Below the pieces are notes generated by a model. The model saw nothing but the letters and a program-made list of their open reading frames with translations. It was not told the origin of the DNA and did not search any database. Made by a program: the position numbers and the translations under genes. 64,000 bases of DNA, taken from NCBI RefSeq assembly GCF_032818155.1, contig NZ_CP102590.1, positions 248,001 to 312,000 on the forward strand. The letters are read 5' to 3'. Source of the stretch: Niallia taxi (GTDB lineage Bacteria; Bacillota; Bacilli; Bacillales; Cytobacillaceae). Shown piece by piece: positions 30,149 through 43,611 of this stretch (position 1 is the stretch's first letter; each line of letters opens with the position of its first letter).

Positions 30149-31099
30149 ATGCTCGTTCCAGACAATAAAAGCACCCCCGCATTCAGCAAGCAGCAAATGG
30201 ACAAAATAAACTATTATATCTCCCACTCGAAAAGCAGCAATACGAAAAAGAGCTATTATGCGGATTGGAAGCATTTCACCGATTGGTGCACATTACATAA
30301 TGTTTCACCCATTCCAGCTGAGGTGGAAACGATTTGCTTCTACTTAACAGAGCTGGCAGAAACTCATCGGTTCTCGACATTAAGAAGACGTATTGCTTCT
30401 ATAAGTGAAGCACATAAAATGAGCATGCATGTCAGTCCGACAAAAAGCTTAGAAGTGATTGCGCTGATGGATGGAATACGCAGAGAAAAAGGATCACGAC
30501 AAAAGCCGAAGAAAGCATTGATGCTTCAAAATCTGCCTGATTTAATAAGTGAGATTGATACATCAACATTAGCAGGTGTTCGAGATAAAGCGATTATTCT
30601 GTTAGGCTTTGCCCTTGCAAGCAGACGGTCCGAGTTAGTGGCGATAAATGTTGATGATTTGGAGTTTCATGATTTTGGCATGGACGTTAGTGTACGGGAT
30701 ACGAAAACGAGAAATGATGATTTGATTAAAGGTGTTGTGTTTTCGAATAATGATTATTGCCCTGTGAAAGCAACAGAGGATTGGATCGAAACAGCCAAGC
30801 TTTTTAATGGAGCATTGTTCCGCTCGATTGATCGACACGGTAATATGAAGGGACGCCTTAGTGATAAGTCCATTTCTTTAATCATTAAGAAGTATGTTGC
30901 ATTAGCCGGCATGGATCCAAGACAATTTGGCGGTCACAGCCTGCGGAGCGGATTATCAACGAGTGCGGCGATGATGGGCATGACCGATATTGCGATTATG
31001 AAACAGACTGGTCATAAAACAAGAGAAATGGTTGATCGGTATGTGCAGGCAGGGCAAAGGTATCGGAATAATGCGAGTAGCGTTTTGCGGAATTTGTGA
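30149..31099 (+). CDS. Tyrosine recombinase/integrase
   Basis: The protein is about 316 aa. An N-terminal core-binding domain (YYISHSKSSNTKKSYYADWKHF...) precedes a catalytic domain with Arg in LASRRSEL, the variant box GGHSLRSG (His, Arg), His in TGHKT and Tyr in MVDRYVQ, so all key residues are present. It differs clearly from XerS in this window. ATG 30149 is chosen because TAGGAGAGG lies 5 bases upstream; an ATG at 30128 has no such site. No excisionase, phage genes or direct-repeat att pair accompany it. Its target is unknown, but the inverted repeat just upstream is a candidate. Confidence 0.87.
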   Translation: MLVPDNKSTPAFSKQQMDKINYYISHSKSSNTKKSYYADWKHFTDWCTLHNVSPIPAEVETICFYLTELAETHRFSTLRRRIASISEAHKMSMHVSPTKSLEVIALMDGIRREKGSRQKPKKALMLQNLPDLISEIDTSTLAGVRDKAIILLGFALASRRSELVAINVDDLEFHDFGMDVSVRDTKTRNDDLIKGVVFSNNDYCPVKATEDWIETAKLFNGALFRSIDRHGNMKGRLSDKSISLIIKKYVALAGMDPRQFGGHSLRSGLSTSAAMMGMTDIAIMKQTGHKTREMVDRYVQAGQRYRNNASSVLRNL

Positions 31100-31160
31100 G
31101 TGTAGATATTTGCTATATATAATGTAAGAAACTCGGTTTTTTTTTCGAGGTTTTTCATAA

Positions 31161-31196
31161 AAAAAGAGAAATGGATGGTGCTCCATTTCTCTTTTT
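31161..31196. terminator. Bidirectional terminator
   Basis: A perfect 15-bp stem (31161-31175 with 31182-31196), A-rich on the left and T-rich on the right, lies between the convergent recombinase and glucosidase genes. Confidence 0.9.
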
Positions 31197-31200
31197 TGTC

Positions 31201-35981
<4,781 letters not shown>

Positions 35982-36038
35982 ATTGAACGCTCCCTTTACT
36001 TTATGAAGTTTTTCTTTGCACATTTACTATAACAATTT

Positions 36039-36052
36039 AGTTAACGCTTTCA
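36039..36052 (-). promoter_or_regulatory. Candidate cre (CcpA) site of the second bgl operon
   Basis: On the minus strand TGAAAGCGTTAACT matches the cre consensus TGWAANCGNTNWCA at all but the last position. It lies between the divergent PTS and RpiR genes. Confidence 0.65.
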
Positions 36053-36102
36053 TTAAAATTTCGATTTTTGGAAACCGTTACATGATATAAGGAGATTAAA
36101 AA

Positions 36103-36915
36103 ATGGGGCAATTAATTTTACGATTACTTGTTGTGCTTAATAATGAGAAATTAGATTCTACCAACTATCATATTGCGATGACTTTGTTGAATCATTATCA
36201 TAATATAACCACTTTAAGCATTACAGAGGTTGCAAAGCTATGTAATGTCTCTAAGTCAACTGTATCTAAATTTGCGCGTTCAATTGGCTTTGATGACTAT
36301 TTTGATTTAAAGGACGCGGCAGTCTTTATTGAAAATCGCTTTCAAAATGATTTGAATTATGTCTCAAACATTCTTTCCTCCATTGAAAGGCTTGGAACAG
36401 AAAGCTATTTTGATGCCATTATCAAGGATATTGAAGCATACAAAAAGCAAATAGATTTAGATGCTATCAATCGATTAGCCAGTGACCTATTAAACTACGA
36501 AAACGTAGCTGCATTTGGATTACTATTCTCTGAATCAGCAGCAATTGATTTACAATATAAATTGGCATATAACGGAAAATTCATTGTGACATTCCAAAGT
36601 GATATAAAGCAGGAGGAGTATATTGAGCAAGCAAACGAGGATACGCTTATCATTATTTTCTCCAATTCAGGGAATTTCCTAGCGAAACAACAGCTGCGGG
36701 CAGGAACACCAAAAAAGAATGTGTTCAAGCATACAAAAGCAAAAATCGTGGCCGTCACATCTAATACAGAAGTGAGGGATTATCCGTTCGTCTCTGATGG
36801 TATATACTTTCCACATCAAACAGATATTCAGACACATGCGGTGCTGTATCAGATTATTATGGATATGCTTGTTAGTCGGTTTCGGTATTATCGTAAGTTG
36901 GGGCAGGTAGAATAG
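36103..36915 (+). CDS. MurR/RpiR-family regulator of the second bgl operon
   Basis: The protein is about 270 aa. A helix-turn-helix at about residues 38-60 (LSITEVAKLCNVSKSTVSKFARSIGF) is followed by a SIS-like domain from about residue 120, with NSGNFL near 190. It starts at ATG 36103 after AAGGAGATT. It is divergent from the PTS-GH1-GH1 operon, so a phosphorylated beta-glucoside is the likely effector. This type differs from the GntR regulator of the first bgl operon. Confidence 0.88.
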   Translation: MGQLILRLLVVLNNEKLDSTNYHIAMTLLNHYHNITTLSITEVAKLCNVSKSTVSKFARSIGFDDYFDLKDAAVFIENRFQNDLNYVSNILSSIERLGTESYFDAIIKDIEAYKKQIDLDAINRLASDLLNYENVAAFGLLFSESAAIDLQYKLAYNGKFIVTFQSDIKQEEYIEQANEDTLIIIFSNSGNFLAKQQLRAGTPKKNVFKHTKAKIVAVTSNTEVRDYPFVSDGIYFPHQTDIQTHAVLYQIIMDMLVSRFRYYRKLGQVE

Positions 36916-36924
36916 GGCAATTAG

Positions 36925-36958
36925 AAAACAATTAGCTAGCCATGTCTAATTGTTTTTT
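36925..36958 (+). terminator. Terminator after the RpiR gene
   Basis: An 11-bp stem, AAAACAATTAG / CTAATTGTTTT, is followed by a T run. Confidence 0.85.
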
Positions 36959-37174
36959 TGTATTTGGATTTGAAGTTGTTCCATTTTCCAAATGGCGCTA
37001 TTTTAATGGAAAGCATATATTATAGAAGGAATGCGGATTTGTTCTTGTAGATTATGGGAGTCAAAACGAAGGTAGTTAAAAGGAAACATGCTAACCAGTT
37101 TTCGTGGATTAATTGCGTTACAAGGCACAACGCAACCAGGAGCAATGCTTCATGCTCCTGTTCTTCATCATGCC

Positions 37175-37906
37175 TTAAATCGGATTTGTTGGTTCAGAAT
37201 AAAACTCAACTAAATCACCTCTCGCCATTCCCTTTGTATATTCTATAATTTTACCTGAAAGATCATGGGTTGTACCCTCTGTTAATAAGCATGGACTTTC
37301 ACTTTTGATATTCAGTAATTGGCTTTCCTTCTGGTCTGAAAAGGAAATTCGCATCCGCTGTTTTTGCTTTACTAATGTTATGTCGTATTGGTCTCTTAAC
37401 ACTTGATATAAGGAAACATTCTCTTCCATATGCTTTTCAATCCCAGAACAAAACTTATAGGGAAGTACACTGAGTTCAATGACAACTGGTGTTCCATCAA
37501 CAATTCTTAGTCTTTGCAAGCAAAAGATTTCTTCCCCTTGTGAAATCTCTAATGTTTTTGCCATAAATTCATTGGCTTTCTCTCTTTTCATATAAATCGT
37601 TTTTGTAGAGGGTTTCAGCCCTTTATCCAGCATCCCTTTTGTGAAGCTGTTTACAGAAATAAAGTTATATTGAATCCTTTTGTTGGTAATAAATGTGCCG
37701 ACTCTTTCTCTGCGCTCAACAAAGCCCTCCTTTTCCAAAACGGAAATAGCATGTCTTGCGGTCATTCTGCTGATTTTGTGAATTTCCGCCAATTCCCGCT
37801 CTGACGGAAGTTTGTCACCATGCTTTAATGTTCCGTTACTGATTTCTTCGATTATTTTTGTTTTTATTTGCTGATAATATGGAATGTCTTCCTCTATCTC
37901 TTTCAT
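37175..37906 (-). CDS. GntR/HutC-family regulator (FrlR-like) of the putative Amadori regulon
   Basis: The protein is about 243 aa. A winged helix-turn-helix (KLPSERELAEIHKISRMTARHAISVLEKEGF, about residues 32-62) is followed by a UTRA domain ending GMARGDLVEFYSE. ATG 37906 is supported by GAGGAG. It lies 106 bases behind a FrlD-like kinase gene on the same strand and is the only regulator in the cluster. It is therefore the best candidate to bind the four TGGTATATACCA palindromes, a symmetry suited to HutC-type dimers. The effector would be a phosphorylated substrate, by analogy with FrlR; this is inferred. Confidence 0.85.
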   Translation of the reverse strand: MKEIEEDIPYYQQIKTKIIEEISNGTLKHGDKLPSERELAEIHKISRMTARHAISVLEKEGFVERRERVGTFITNKRIQYNFISVNSFTKGMLDKGLKPSTKTIYMKREKANEFMAKTLEISQGEEIFCLQRLRIVDGTPVVIELSVLPYKFCSGIEKHMEENVSLYQVLRDQYDITLVKQKQRMRISFSDQKESQLLNIKSESPCLLTEGTTHDLSGKIIEYTKGMARGDLVEFYSEPTNPI

Positions 37907-38012
37907 TAAGCAACTCCTCACATTTACCCATTTCTAGGAAACTCCTTATTATAATGATACTCTTATTCTATCAAAGAAAAAAAGAAGCTTTAAATAAAAA
38001 GCCCCAAAATGT

Positions 38013-38846
38013 CTATACATTCACAGATAAATCTTTTTTTAAGCCATATCCAAAAGCACCATAGCTTTCACAAACCTTTGCAGCAGCCGTGGCTGCAAGC
38101 TGCATTGCTTCTTGAGCATTACGAGATGGATGAAATTGTGTTAAAAACATGGCAATAAACGAATCCCCGGCTCCAAGCGTATCAATCACATTGGCATTGA
38201 TAATTGGCTGTTCAAATATATGACCATCAGCAAGTAATAATGACCCTTCATCTCCTCTAGTTATGCCAACAAATGGAGTTCCCAATTCATTCACATGGTG
38301 CATGAACGCGATACACTCTGATTTGGTGAGATCACTACCAGAGAAAAAGGCATATTGAATATACGGGCAAATTGTTTGGATATATTCATCTTCGCGGCGT
38401 GATGAAAAATCAAACGAGATTGGCACCATATCGGCCAAAACAGGCAGCTCTGTTTCAATACGGCTATAGACGCTTGTATGCATTAAGTCGTGTGATGCAA
38501 TGAAATCCAGGTCTGCTTCCGTGAAGTTCAATTTAACAAGAGATTGGACACCACCCTTATTAGAGCTAACGAAAACGCGGTCACCATCGTCATTTAACGC
38601 AACGACAGATTCCCAGTTTGGTCCATATGCTTTTCTAATTCTTGAGACATCGATATTTTCTGAAACAAGACTTTTTAATACATGGTCACCTGCCGTATCA
38701 TCACCTAATATTCCAATGTAGGAACTTTTTGTGACACCATTTCTTTTCGCTAAAACAGCCACATTTAATGCATTGCCGCCAGGGTAAATCTCACCTCGAT
38801 CTTTATAAAAATCAACCACGTTATCGCCAACACCAATTAACTTCAT
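38013..38846 (-). CDS. PfkB-family sugar kinase, FrlD-like (copy 1)
   Basis: The kinase is about 277 aa. The N-terminus LIGVGDNVVDFYKDRGEIYPGGNALNVAV has the short GDN-VD and GGNALNVAV pattern of fructosamine kinase FrlD, and the C-terminus has the PfkB anion-hole motif DTLGAGDSFIA with catalytic Asp. FrlD phosphorylates fructoselysine at C6. ATG 38846 follows GGTGGTGGA. It lies downstream of an amino-acid-type ABC transporter, suggesting phosphorylation of the imported compound. A second FrlD-like kinase is encoded 3.5 kb upstream. Confidence 0.85.
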   Translation of the reverse strand: MKLIGVGDNVVDFYKDRGEIYPGGNALNVAVLAKRNGVTKSSYIGILGDDTAGDHVLKSLVSENIDVSRIRKAYGPNWESVVALNDDGDRVFVSSNKGGVQSLVKLNFTEADLDFIASHDLMHTSVYSRIETELPVLADMVPISFDFSSRREDEYIQTICPYIQYAFFSGSDLTKSECIAFMHHVNELGTPFVGITRGDEGSLLLADGHIFEQPIINANVIDTLGAGDSFIAMFLTQFHPSRNAQEAMQLAATAAAKVCESYGAFGYGLKKDLSVNV

Positions 38847-38881
38847 TCTATCCACCACCAATTTAGTCTTTAAAAGTAACA

Positions 38882-38900
38882 CCCCTTCGATACGAAGGGG
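38882..38900 (-). other. Intercistronic hairpin between transporter ATPase and kinase genes
   Basis: CCCCTTCG-ATA-CGAAGGGG is a perfect 8-bp GC-rich stem with a 3-base loop, 11 bases past the ATPase stop. On the minus strand it is followed only by GTTACTTTT, so it may be a partial terminator that lowers kinase and regulator expression or a transcript-stabilising element. Confidence 0.6.
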
Positions 38901-38911
38901 ATTTTTTGCAC

Positions 38912-39679
38912 CTATACGGCATTTCTAGTTAGAGTATTTAAAAATTTATGGATGCGTTCATTTTTATTACTGGAATGGAAGAAGTGCTGCGGTGGCGCAT
39001 CTTGAACAATCACCCCTTGGTCGATAAACACAATTCTGTCGCCAACCTCACGAGCAAAGCCCATTTCGTGCGTAACCACCACCATTGTCATACCTTCTAA
39101 TGCCAGGTTCTTCATGACAACAAGCACTTCCCCCACAAGCTCAGGATCTAATGCAGAAGTAGGCTCATCAAACAGGAGCATCTTCGGCTTCATCGCCAAA
39201 GCTCTGGCAATCGCAATCCGTTGCTGCTGTCCACCTGAAAGGGAGTGTGGATAGGCATCCTGTTTATCCGACAGTCCTACTTTTTCCAGCAGTACCTTTG
39301 CTTCTTCAATAGCTGCTTCCTTTTTCATTTTTCTGACATGGATTGGTCCTTCAATAATATTTTCAAGCACTGTTTTATGTGCGAATAAATGAAAGCCTTG
39401 AAAGACCATGCCAATTTCTGTGCGGAATCTACTAAGTTCCTTTTCAGAGTATGGATGCTTTTTTACTTTGCTCTCTTTAAATAAAATCGAGTTACCTTCT
39501 AAAAGAATATCTCCGCCAGAAGGATATTCAAGCGCATTAATCATCCGGAGAAGCGTGCTTTTGCCGCTGCCGCTTGGGCCAATTATTACGACAACCTCGC
39601 CTTTATTTACAGATAAATCGACCTCTTTGATTACCTCTTTTCCAGAGAAGGACTTTTTAATGCTGGCTAGCTGTAACAT
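38912..39679 (-). CDS. Polar amino-acid-type ABC transporter ATP-binding protein
   Basis: The ATPase is about 255 aa with Walker [10 protein letters not shown], signature [15 protein letters not shown], Walker [12 protein letters not shown] and the His switch [10 protein letters not shown] typical of the HisP/GlnQ group. It overlaps the permease gene by 23 bases. In B. subtilis the fructosamine importer is a sugar-type ABC system, so an amino-acid-type system here is a different solution, closer in type to the SocA-type importer for deoxyfructosyl glutamine in Agrobacterium. Confidence 0.93.
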   Translation of the reverse strand: MLQLASIKKSFSGKEVIKEVDLSVNKGEVVVIIGPSGSGKSTLLRMINALEYPSGGDILLEGNSILFKESKVKKHPYSEKELSRFRTEIGMVFQGFHLFAHKTVLENIIEGPIHVRKMKKEAAIEEAKVLLEKVGLSDKQDAYPHSLSGGQQQRIAIARALAMKPKMLLFDEPTSALDPELVGEVLVVMKNLALEGMTMVVVTHEMGFAREVGDRIVFIDQGVIVQDAPPQHFFHSSNKNERIHKFLNTLTRNAV

Positions 39680-40331
39680 TCCGTTTTCCTCCCCGCTTTT
39701 CTAAATAATTAACGGCGATTGCAAGTGGATAATGCAGAATCCAGTAAATAATCGCTACAAGTGTAAAAATCAGCATATTCTGATAGGTCGAGGCAGCAAG
39801 CAAATTCCCTTGATGCATCACTTCAGTTACTGTAATAACAGCAGCTAAGGACGAATTTTTGATTAAGATAATCGCTGAGTTGCCGATAGCAGGAAGAACA
39901 TTACTGAATGCCTGGGGAAGTATAATCCTCTGCATCGCCTTTGAATAGTCCATGCCAACTGCCTTCGCAGCTTCCATTTGACCCGTTGGTACAGCTTTGA
40001 TTCCAGCGCGGAAGGTTTCCGCTAAATAACCGCCCTCATTAAAGGAAAGCGCAATAATTGCAGACTGAAACGCTGTCAGTGTTATGCCAAAGGAAGGAAA
40101 AACAAAGTAAACGTACATCATCTGAACTAGTAAGGGAGTGCCTCTAACGATGCTGATATAAATACTACATATCCTATTAATCACTTTATTTTTCGATAAT
40201 CTGCCCAATGCAACGATCAAACCCAGTATTAAGGATAGGATGAGCGAAAGAATCGTTAATTCAATCGTAATAACAGTTCCTTGCAGCAAGCTTGGCATAA
40301 AATCAACAATATTTTCCCAAATCGCATTCAT
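39657..40331 (-). CDS. Polar amino-acid-type ABC transporter permease
   Basis: The protein is about 224 aa with five or six membrane segments and the HisM/GlnP coupling sequence [26 protein letters not shown] (about residues 119-144). One permease gene means a likely homodimer. It lies 14 bases after the binding-protein gene and overlaps the ATPase gene. Confidence 0.93.
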   Translation of the reverse strand: MNAIWENIVDFMPSLLQGTVITIELTILSLILSLILGLIVALGRLSKNKVINRICSIYISIVRGTPLLVQMMYVYFVFPSFGITLTAFQSAIIALSFNEGGYLAETFRAGIKAVPTGQMEAAKAVGMDYSKAMQRIILPQAFSNVLPAIGNSAIILIKNSSLAAVITVTEVMHQGNLLAASTYQNMLIFTLVAIIYWILHYPLAIAVNYLEKRGGKRNVTASQH

Positions 40332-40345
40332 TTATGAACCCCCTC

Positions 40346-41149
40346 TCATTCATTAAAGTCCCAATCTACTCCCCATTTTTCATAAATTTCCTTAAACGTG
40401 CCATCCTCTTTTGCTGCTGTAATTGCTTCATTCAATTTATCTACTAAATCTGTGTTATCCTTGGCAATACCGATGCCAATCTCGCCAGCAAGGGAAGGAG
40501 CATAATCCTCTACTACACGGAATTTAGCATCAGGATTTTTGCTTTTTAAATAAGTGAATGTTGGTGAATCAGCAATTGCTGCATCTAGACGTTTGTTTTG
40601 AATATCCTTTAATAAATCAGCATTAGTTTCATATGTTTTAATATTTAAATCAAGTGAACCATTATTTTCTTCGAGCATGTCTTTATAGGATGTACCGATT
40701 TGCACTCCAACTGTTTTCCCTTTTAAATCTTCAAGAGATGTCGTTTTCGTGTCACCTTCTTGAACAATTAATCCTTCTCCGTAACCAAAGACAGGCTCTG
40801 TAAAGTTAATAACCTTTTTTCTCTCCTCTGTAATATACATACCATCTACAATCACATCTGCTTTGTCAGATTGAAGGGATGGAATAAGAGAATCCCATTC
40901 TGCCGTTTGCATTTCTACTTTAAGTTCAGCTCTTTTTGCCAAGTCATTAATGATGTCATACATAAAGCCTTCATATTTACTAGTTTTTGGGTCAATAATC
41001 CCGAATGGTGCCCCACCGGCTGTAGTAATTACGCGAATCGTATCATCACTGTCAGATCCTTGGCCAGATGTAGATGAGTTAGAATTACCACAAGCAGATA
41101 AAGCGATTAAAAGCATACAAAGCAAACCAATGAATAGACCTTTTTTCAT
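40346..41149 (-). CDS. Polar amino-acid-type ABC transporter substrate-binding lipoprotein
   Basis: The protein is about 267 aa. A lipoprotein signal ends LIALSAC (Cys20), followed by a Ser/Gly/Asp-rich linker. The SBP_bac_3 domain shows GGAPFGIIDPKTSKYEGFMYDI (about residues 45-66), ERKKVINFTEPV and the GVQIGTSY loop. It is the first gene of the transporter-kinase operon. The substrate is inferred as a fructosyl-amino acid from neighbours; a free amino acid is the alternative. Confidence 0.92.
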   Translation of the reverse strand: MKKGLFIGLLCMLLIALSACGNSNSSTSGQGSDSDDTIRVITTAGGAPFGIIDPKTSKYEGFMYDIINDLAKRAELKVEMQTAEWDSLIPSLQSDKADVIVDGMYITEERKKVINFTEPVFGYGEGLIVQEGDTKTTSLEDLKGKTVGVQIGTSYKDMLEENNGSLDLNIKTYETNADLLKDIQNKRLDAAIADSPTFTYLKSKNPDAKFRVVEDYAPSLAGEIGIGIAKDNTDLVDKLNEAITAAKEDGTFKEIYEKWGVDWDFNE

Positions 41150-41202
41150 TTTTATTCCCCCATGTTGGTTTATTGTAAGATACTCCGAATTCTCCCATTT
41201 AA

Positions 41203-41216
41203 GGTAAGCGCTATCA
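41203..41216 (-). promoter_or_regulatory. Candidate cre (CcpA) site of the transporter operon
   Basis: On the minus strand TGATAGCGCTTACC has a symmetric AGCGCT core and two departures from the cre consensus. It lies 54 bases upstream of the binding-protein start, downstream of the promoter, a position where CcpA blocks transcription. Confidence 0.55.
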
Positions 41217-41315
41217 TTATTTTTTAGAAGATTAATAAAGTTTCTCCTTCCTTCTTCTTGTCAACTCACCCTTTCTTTATTTATCTGAATTTTTAGTTTT
41301 TGTTGAATTTATCAT

Positions 41316-41345
41316 ATCATAGAATTTCTTCTTGGTATATACCAA
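41316..41345 (-). promoter_or_regulatory. Promoter overlapped by palindromic operator TTGGTATATACCAA
   Basis: The exact palindrome TTGGTATATACCAA lies at 41332-41345. Read on the minus strand, its first six bases (TTGGTA, 41340-41345) can serve as a -35 with TATGAT (41316-41321) as -10 at 18-bp spacing. Repressor binding would cover the promoter of the ABC transporter-kinase operon. Three further copies of TGGTATATACCA lie upstream of the FrlB-like gene. Confidence 0.75.
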
Positions 41346-41370
41346 AAGATGATTTTCTATGTCAGATATT

Positions 41371-42249
41371 CTACCAATTTACATGAAAATTTCCGTTAAC
41401 CTTCTGTGTTGGCAAGGATATGACAAACGCATCTGAATCGATATTTTTCACCACTCGCAATAATTCCGTCCATTCACCATTAACAATTACACAAAGCAAT
41501 ACGGAACGATCGGTATGACTGTAAACCCCCATTGCCCTCCATGAAGTGACGCCCCTACTTAGCGTCTTATTTAATTGCGTGGAAACAGCTTCACCTTGAT
41601 TTGTAATAATCATGATCGTGTTTCTTTGCGCAATATGTAAAATCGCATCATATGTTTTTGTACCCACAAAAAACGATAGAATTGTAAACATGGCTGCTTC
41701 TAAATCAAAGAGATATGCTGAGACGACAACGATACTAGCACTGAAAATGAGACCGAAATTACCAATGGAGATATTGTAATATTTCGCTACAACACGAGAA
41801 AGAATGTCAAGACCGCCCACTGAACCACCAAGCCTGAGAATTAAGGCCGCTCCTATTCCCGATATCATTGCTCCGAATATGCCATTTAGCAGCATATTAT
41901 TCGTCCATACTGCCTGAATGGCAATCCATTCGAGAAAGACAGAGGAAATGATAACAGATAAAATGGTATAAAGGATAAATTTCTTGCCAATATGAATGTA
42001 GCCAAGAACGAGCAAAGGTATATTGAAAAGCAAATACTGAATTCCAATCGGCCAGCCGAATAGATGATAAAATATGACACAAACACCACCAAGTCCTCCA
42101 GCCAAAAGCTCAGCAGGTGCTAAAAATTGATTAGTACCTAAGGCGAATAAAAAGCAGCCTGCCGTTAATCCTGCCATATCAAAAGCGATGCGAGATTTTT
42201 TGCCAAGTCGTAAATTGTGCTGAAGCTTTAGTGAATATCCTTTTTCCAT
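41371..42249 (-). CDS. YitT-family membrane protein (DUF161/DUF2179)
   Basis: The protein is about 292 aa. Five or six N-terminal membrane segments contain the family pattern GTNQFLAPAELLAGGLGG and RLGGSVGGLDILS. A cytoplasmic DUF2179 domain occupies the last 90 residues (TLSRGVTSWRAMGVY). Molecular function is not established; YitT proteins are suspected transporters. It lies 137 bases after the second kinase on the same strand and just upstream of the operator of the transporter operon, with only a weak ribosome binding site. It may be an efflux or transport part of the same regulon. Confidence 0.85.
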   Translation of the reverse strand: MEKGYSLKLQHNLRLGKKSRIAFDMAGLTAGCFLFALGTNQFLAPAELLAGGLGGVCVIFYHLFGWPIGIQYLLFNIPLLVLGYIHIGKKFILYTILSVIISSVFLEWIAIQAVWTNNMLLNGIFGAMISGIGAALILRLGGSVGGLDILSRVVAKYYNISIGNFGLIFSASIVVVSAYLFDLEAAMFTILSFFVGTKTYDAILHIAQRNTIMIITNQGEAVSTQLNKTLSRGVTSWRAMGVYSHTDRSVLLCVIVNGEWTELLRVVKNIDSDAFVISLPTQKVNGNFHVNW

Positions 42250-42386
42250 CTTACTAACCGAGTATATTTCTATTTATTTTTTGCAAATGCTTTAGGCTAA
42301 TATATGATTTTGGATAATAACTAGTCATAGCCAATTTTAAAACAGGCTGGGACAGACATGTTTTCCTCATTCCTTCATCACTCCAT

Positions 42387-43169
42387 TTAATAAGGGTTAA
42401 ATACCTGTACAACCTTTGAAGCAATGTTTGCACCTGATTGTAAGCATTCCTGGATGTTTTTTCCTTTAACAAGACCATGTATATATCCTGCTATAAACGA
42501 ATCACCGGCGCCAACTGTGTTTACAACAGGAACACGGACAATATCCGCTTCGTAGAAACGGTTGCCATCATAAGCAATGCTGCCCTTTTCCCCTAATGTA
42601 ACAATAACCGTCCTTGGACCAAGCTGATGCACATCTTTCATGTATGCTTCAATATAAGCGTCTTTTTGTTGATAGGAGAAAAAGGCATAATCGACATTTG
42701 GCAAAATTGCCTTAACCTCTGCATTTTCAAGCTTCACGGTAAAATCATAAACAATTTGCACACCTGTTTGTTTTATTAGTGGAAGCTGATGATTTATTTT
42801 TCCCCAAAAGGATGTGTGTACGAGATCATGTTCAGCTATGAACTCCATATCATTCTGATTTAGCTGGAAGTTTTCAAGCACACCTTCAAAATACTTTGTA
42901 TGAATTCTTTCTGTGCCTTTTAAAGCCATCTTCGTGATAGCTGTATTGCCTTGTTTTTGCTTAAAAAAGGAGAGGTTGATGTTATGTTTTTTCAAAAAGC
43001 TAAGCATTTGCTCCCCATAATCATCATTACCTGTCACACTGACAAGGGAAACTGGCACAGACAATCTGCTTAAATGAACAGCAACATTGACAGAATTACC
43101 AGTCGGACAGCTGATGCCAAGCTCTTCATAATCATCGATACAGTTATCACCAACAGTTACGACCCGCAT
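42387..43169 (-). CDS. PfkB-family sugar kinase, FrlD-like (copy 2)
   Basis: The kinase is about 260 aa, the length of E. coli FrlD (261). Motifs are VVTVGDNCIDDYEELG at the N-terminus, TGNSVNVAVHLSR and NTVGAGDSFIAGYIHG with the catalytic Asp. ATG 43169 has a strong AGGAGGGAG site; upstream in-frame codons lie in yjbQ. It closes an operon of FrlB-like deglycase, amidohydrolase and YjbQ. It resembles E. coli FrlD more closely than copy 1 does, so the two kinases may act on different Amadori compounds. Confidence 0.87.
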   Translation of the reverse strand: MRVVTVGDNCIDDYEELGISCPTGNSVNVAVHLSRLSVPVSLVSVTGNDDYGEQMLSFLKKHNINLSFFKQKQGNTAITKMALKGTERIHTKYFEGVLENFQLNQNDMEFIAEHDLVHTSFWGKINHQLPLIKQTGVQIVYDFTVKLENAEVKAILPNVDYAFFSYQQKDAYIEAYMKDVHQLGPRTVIVTLGEKGSIAYDGNRFYEADIVRVPVVNTVGAGDSFIAGYIHGLVKGKNIQECLQSGANIASKVVQVFNPY

Positions 43170-43179
43170 GATCTCCCTC

Positions 43180-43611
43180 CTATTCTCCGAGAATATGGAC
43201 AACAAATTCCCGAAGCAATGGTCCGTCCATTTCCACAAAATAGATGGTTTGCCTTGAGCCTATCACCATTTCCCCGTCATGGAGCGGAAAAAAAGTATCT
43301 TTCCCAATTAGAGCAGATCTTAAGTGGGAATAGCCATTAACCGCCATTTGTCCATCTGAGTGCAGGAATCGTGCATGATGATAATCATTTACTCGTGGTG
43401 CAAGGCGCTCCAGCATCTCAAGCAGGTCCTTTTCAATATCAGGCAACCCTTCATTAACGGTAATGCCACTAGTTGTATGCTTTGTCATAATATGAACAGT
43501 GCCAATAGTTAATCCTGCTGTGGCAACAGCTTCTTTCACGGTGTCTGTAATATTAATGATTTCCAGATCATGTTTTGTTTGCAAGGAAATTGTTTTTACA
43601 ACTGATTTCAT
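43180..43611 (-). CDS. YjbQ family protein (UPF0047)
   Basis: The protein is about 143 aa, usual length. Family hallmarks are VHIMTKHTTSGITVNEG (about residues 39-55), the conserved HARFLHSDGQMAVNGYSHLRSAL with its histidines, and GSRQTIYFVEMDGP. E. coli YjbQ has weak thiamin phosphate synthase activity, but the physiological role is open. Its ATG overlaps the amidohydrolase stop (ATGA) with GGAGG inside that gene, so translation is coupled. Presence in a sugar-amine cluster is unusual. Confidence 0.9.
   Translation of the reverse strand: MKSVVKTISLQTKHDLEIINITDTVKEAVATAGLTIGTVHIMTKHTTSGITVNEGLPDIEKDLLEMLERLAPRVNDYHHARFLHSDGQMAVNGYSHLRSALIGKDTFFPLHDGEMVIGSRQTIYFVEMDGPLLREFVVHILGE

Noticed and set aside
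37137..37160. Terminator behind the GntR gene at 37175
   Set aside because: An 8-bp stem CAGGAGCA/TGCTCCTG exists, but no U run follows on the minus strand, so termination is doubtful.
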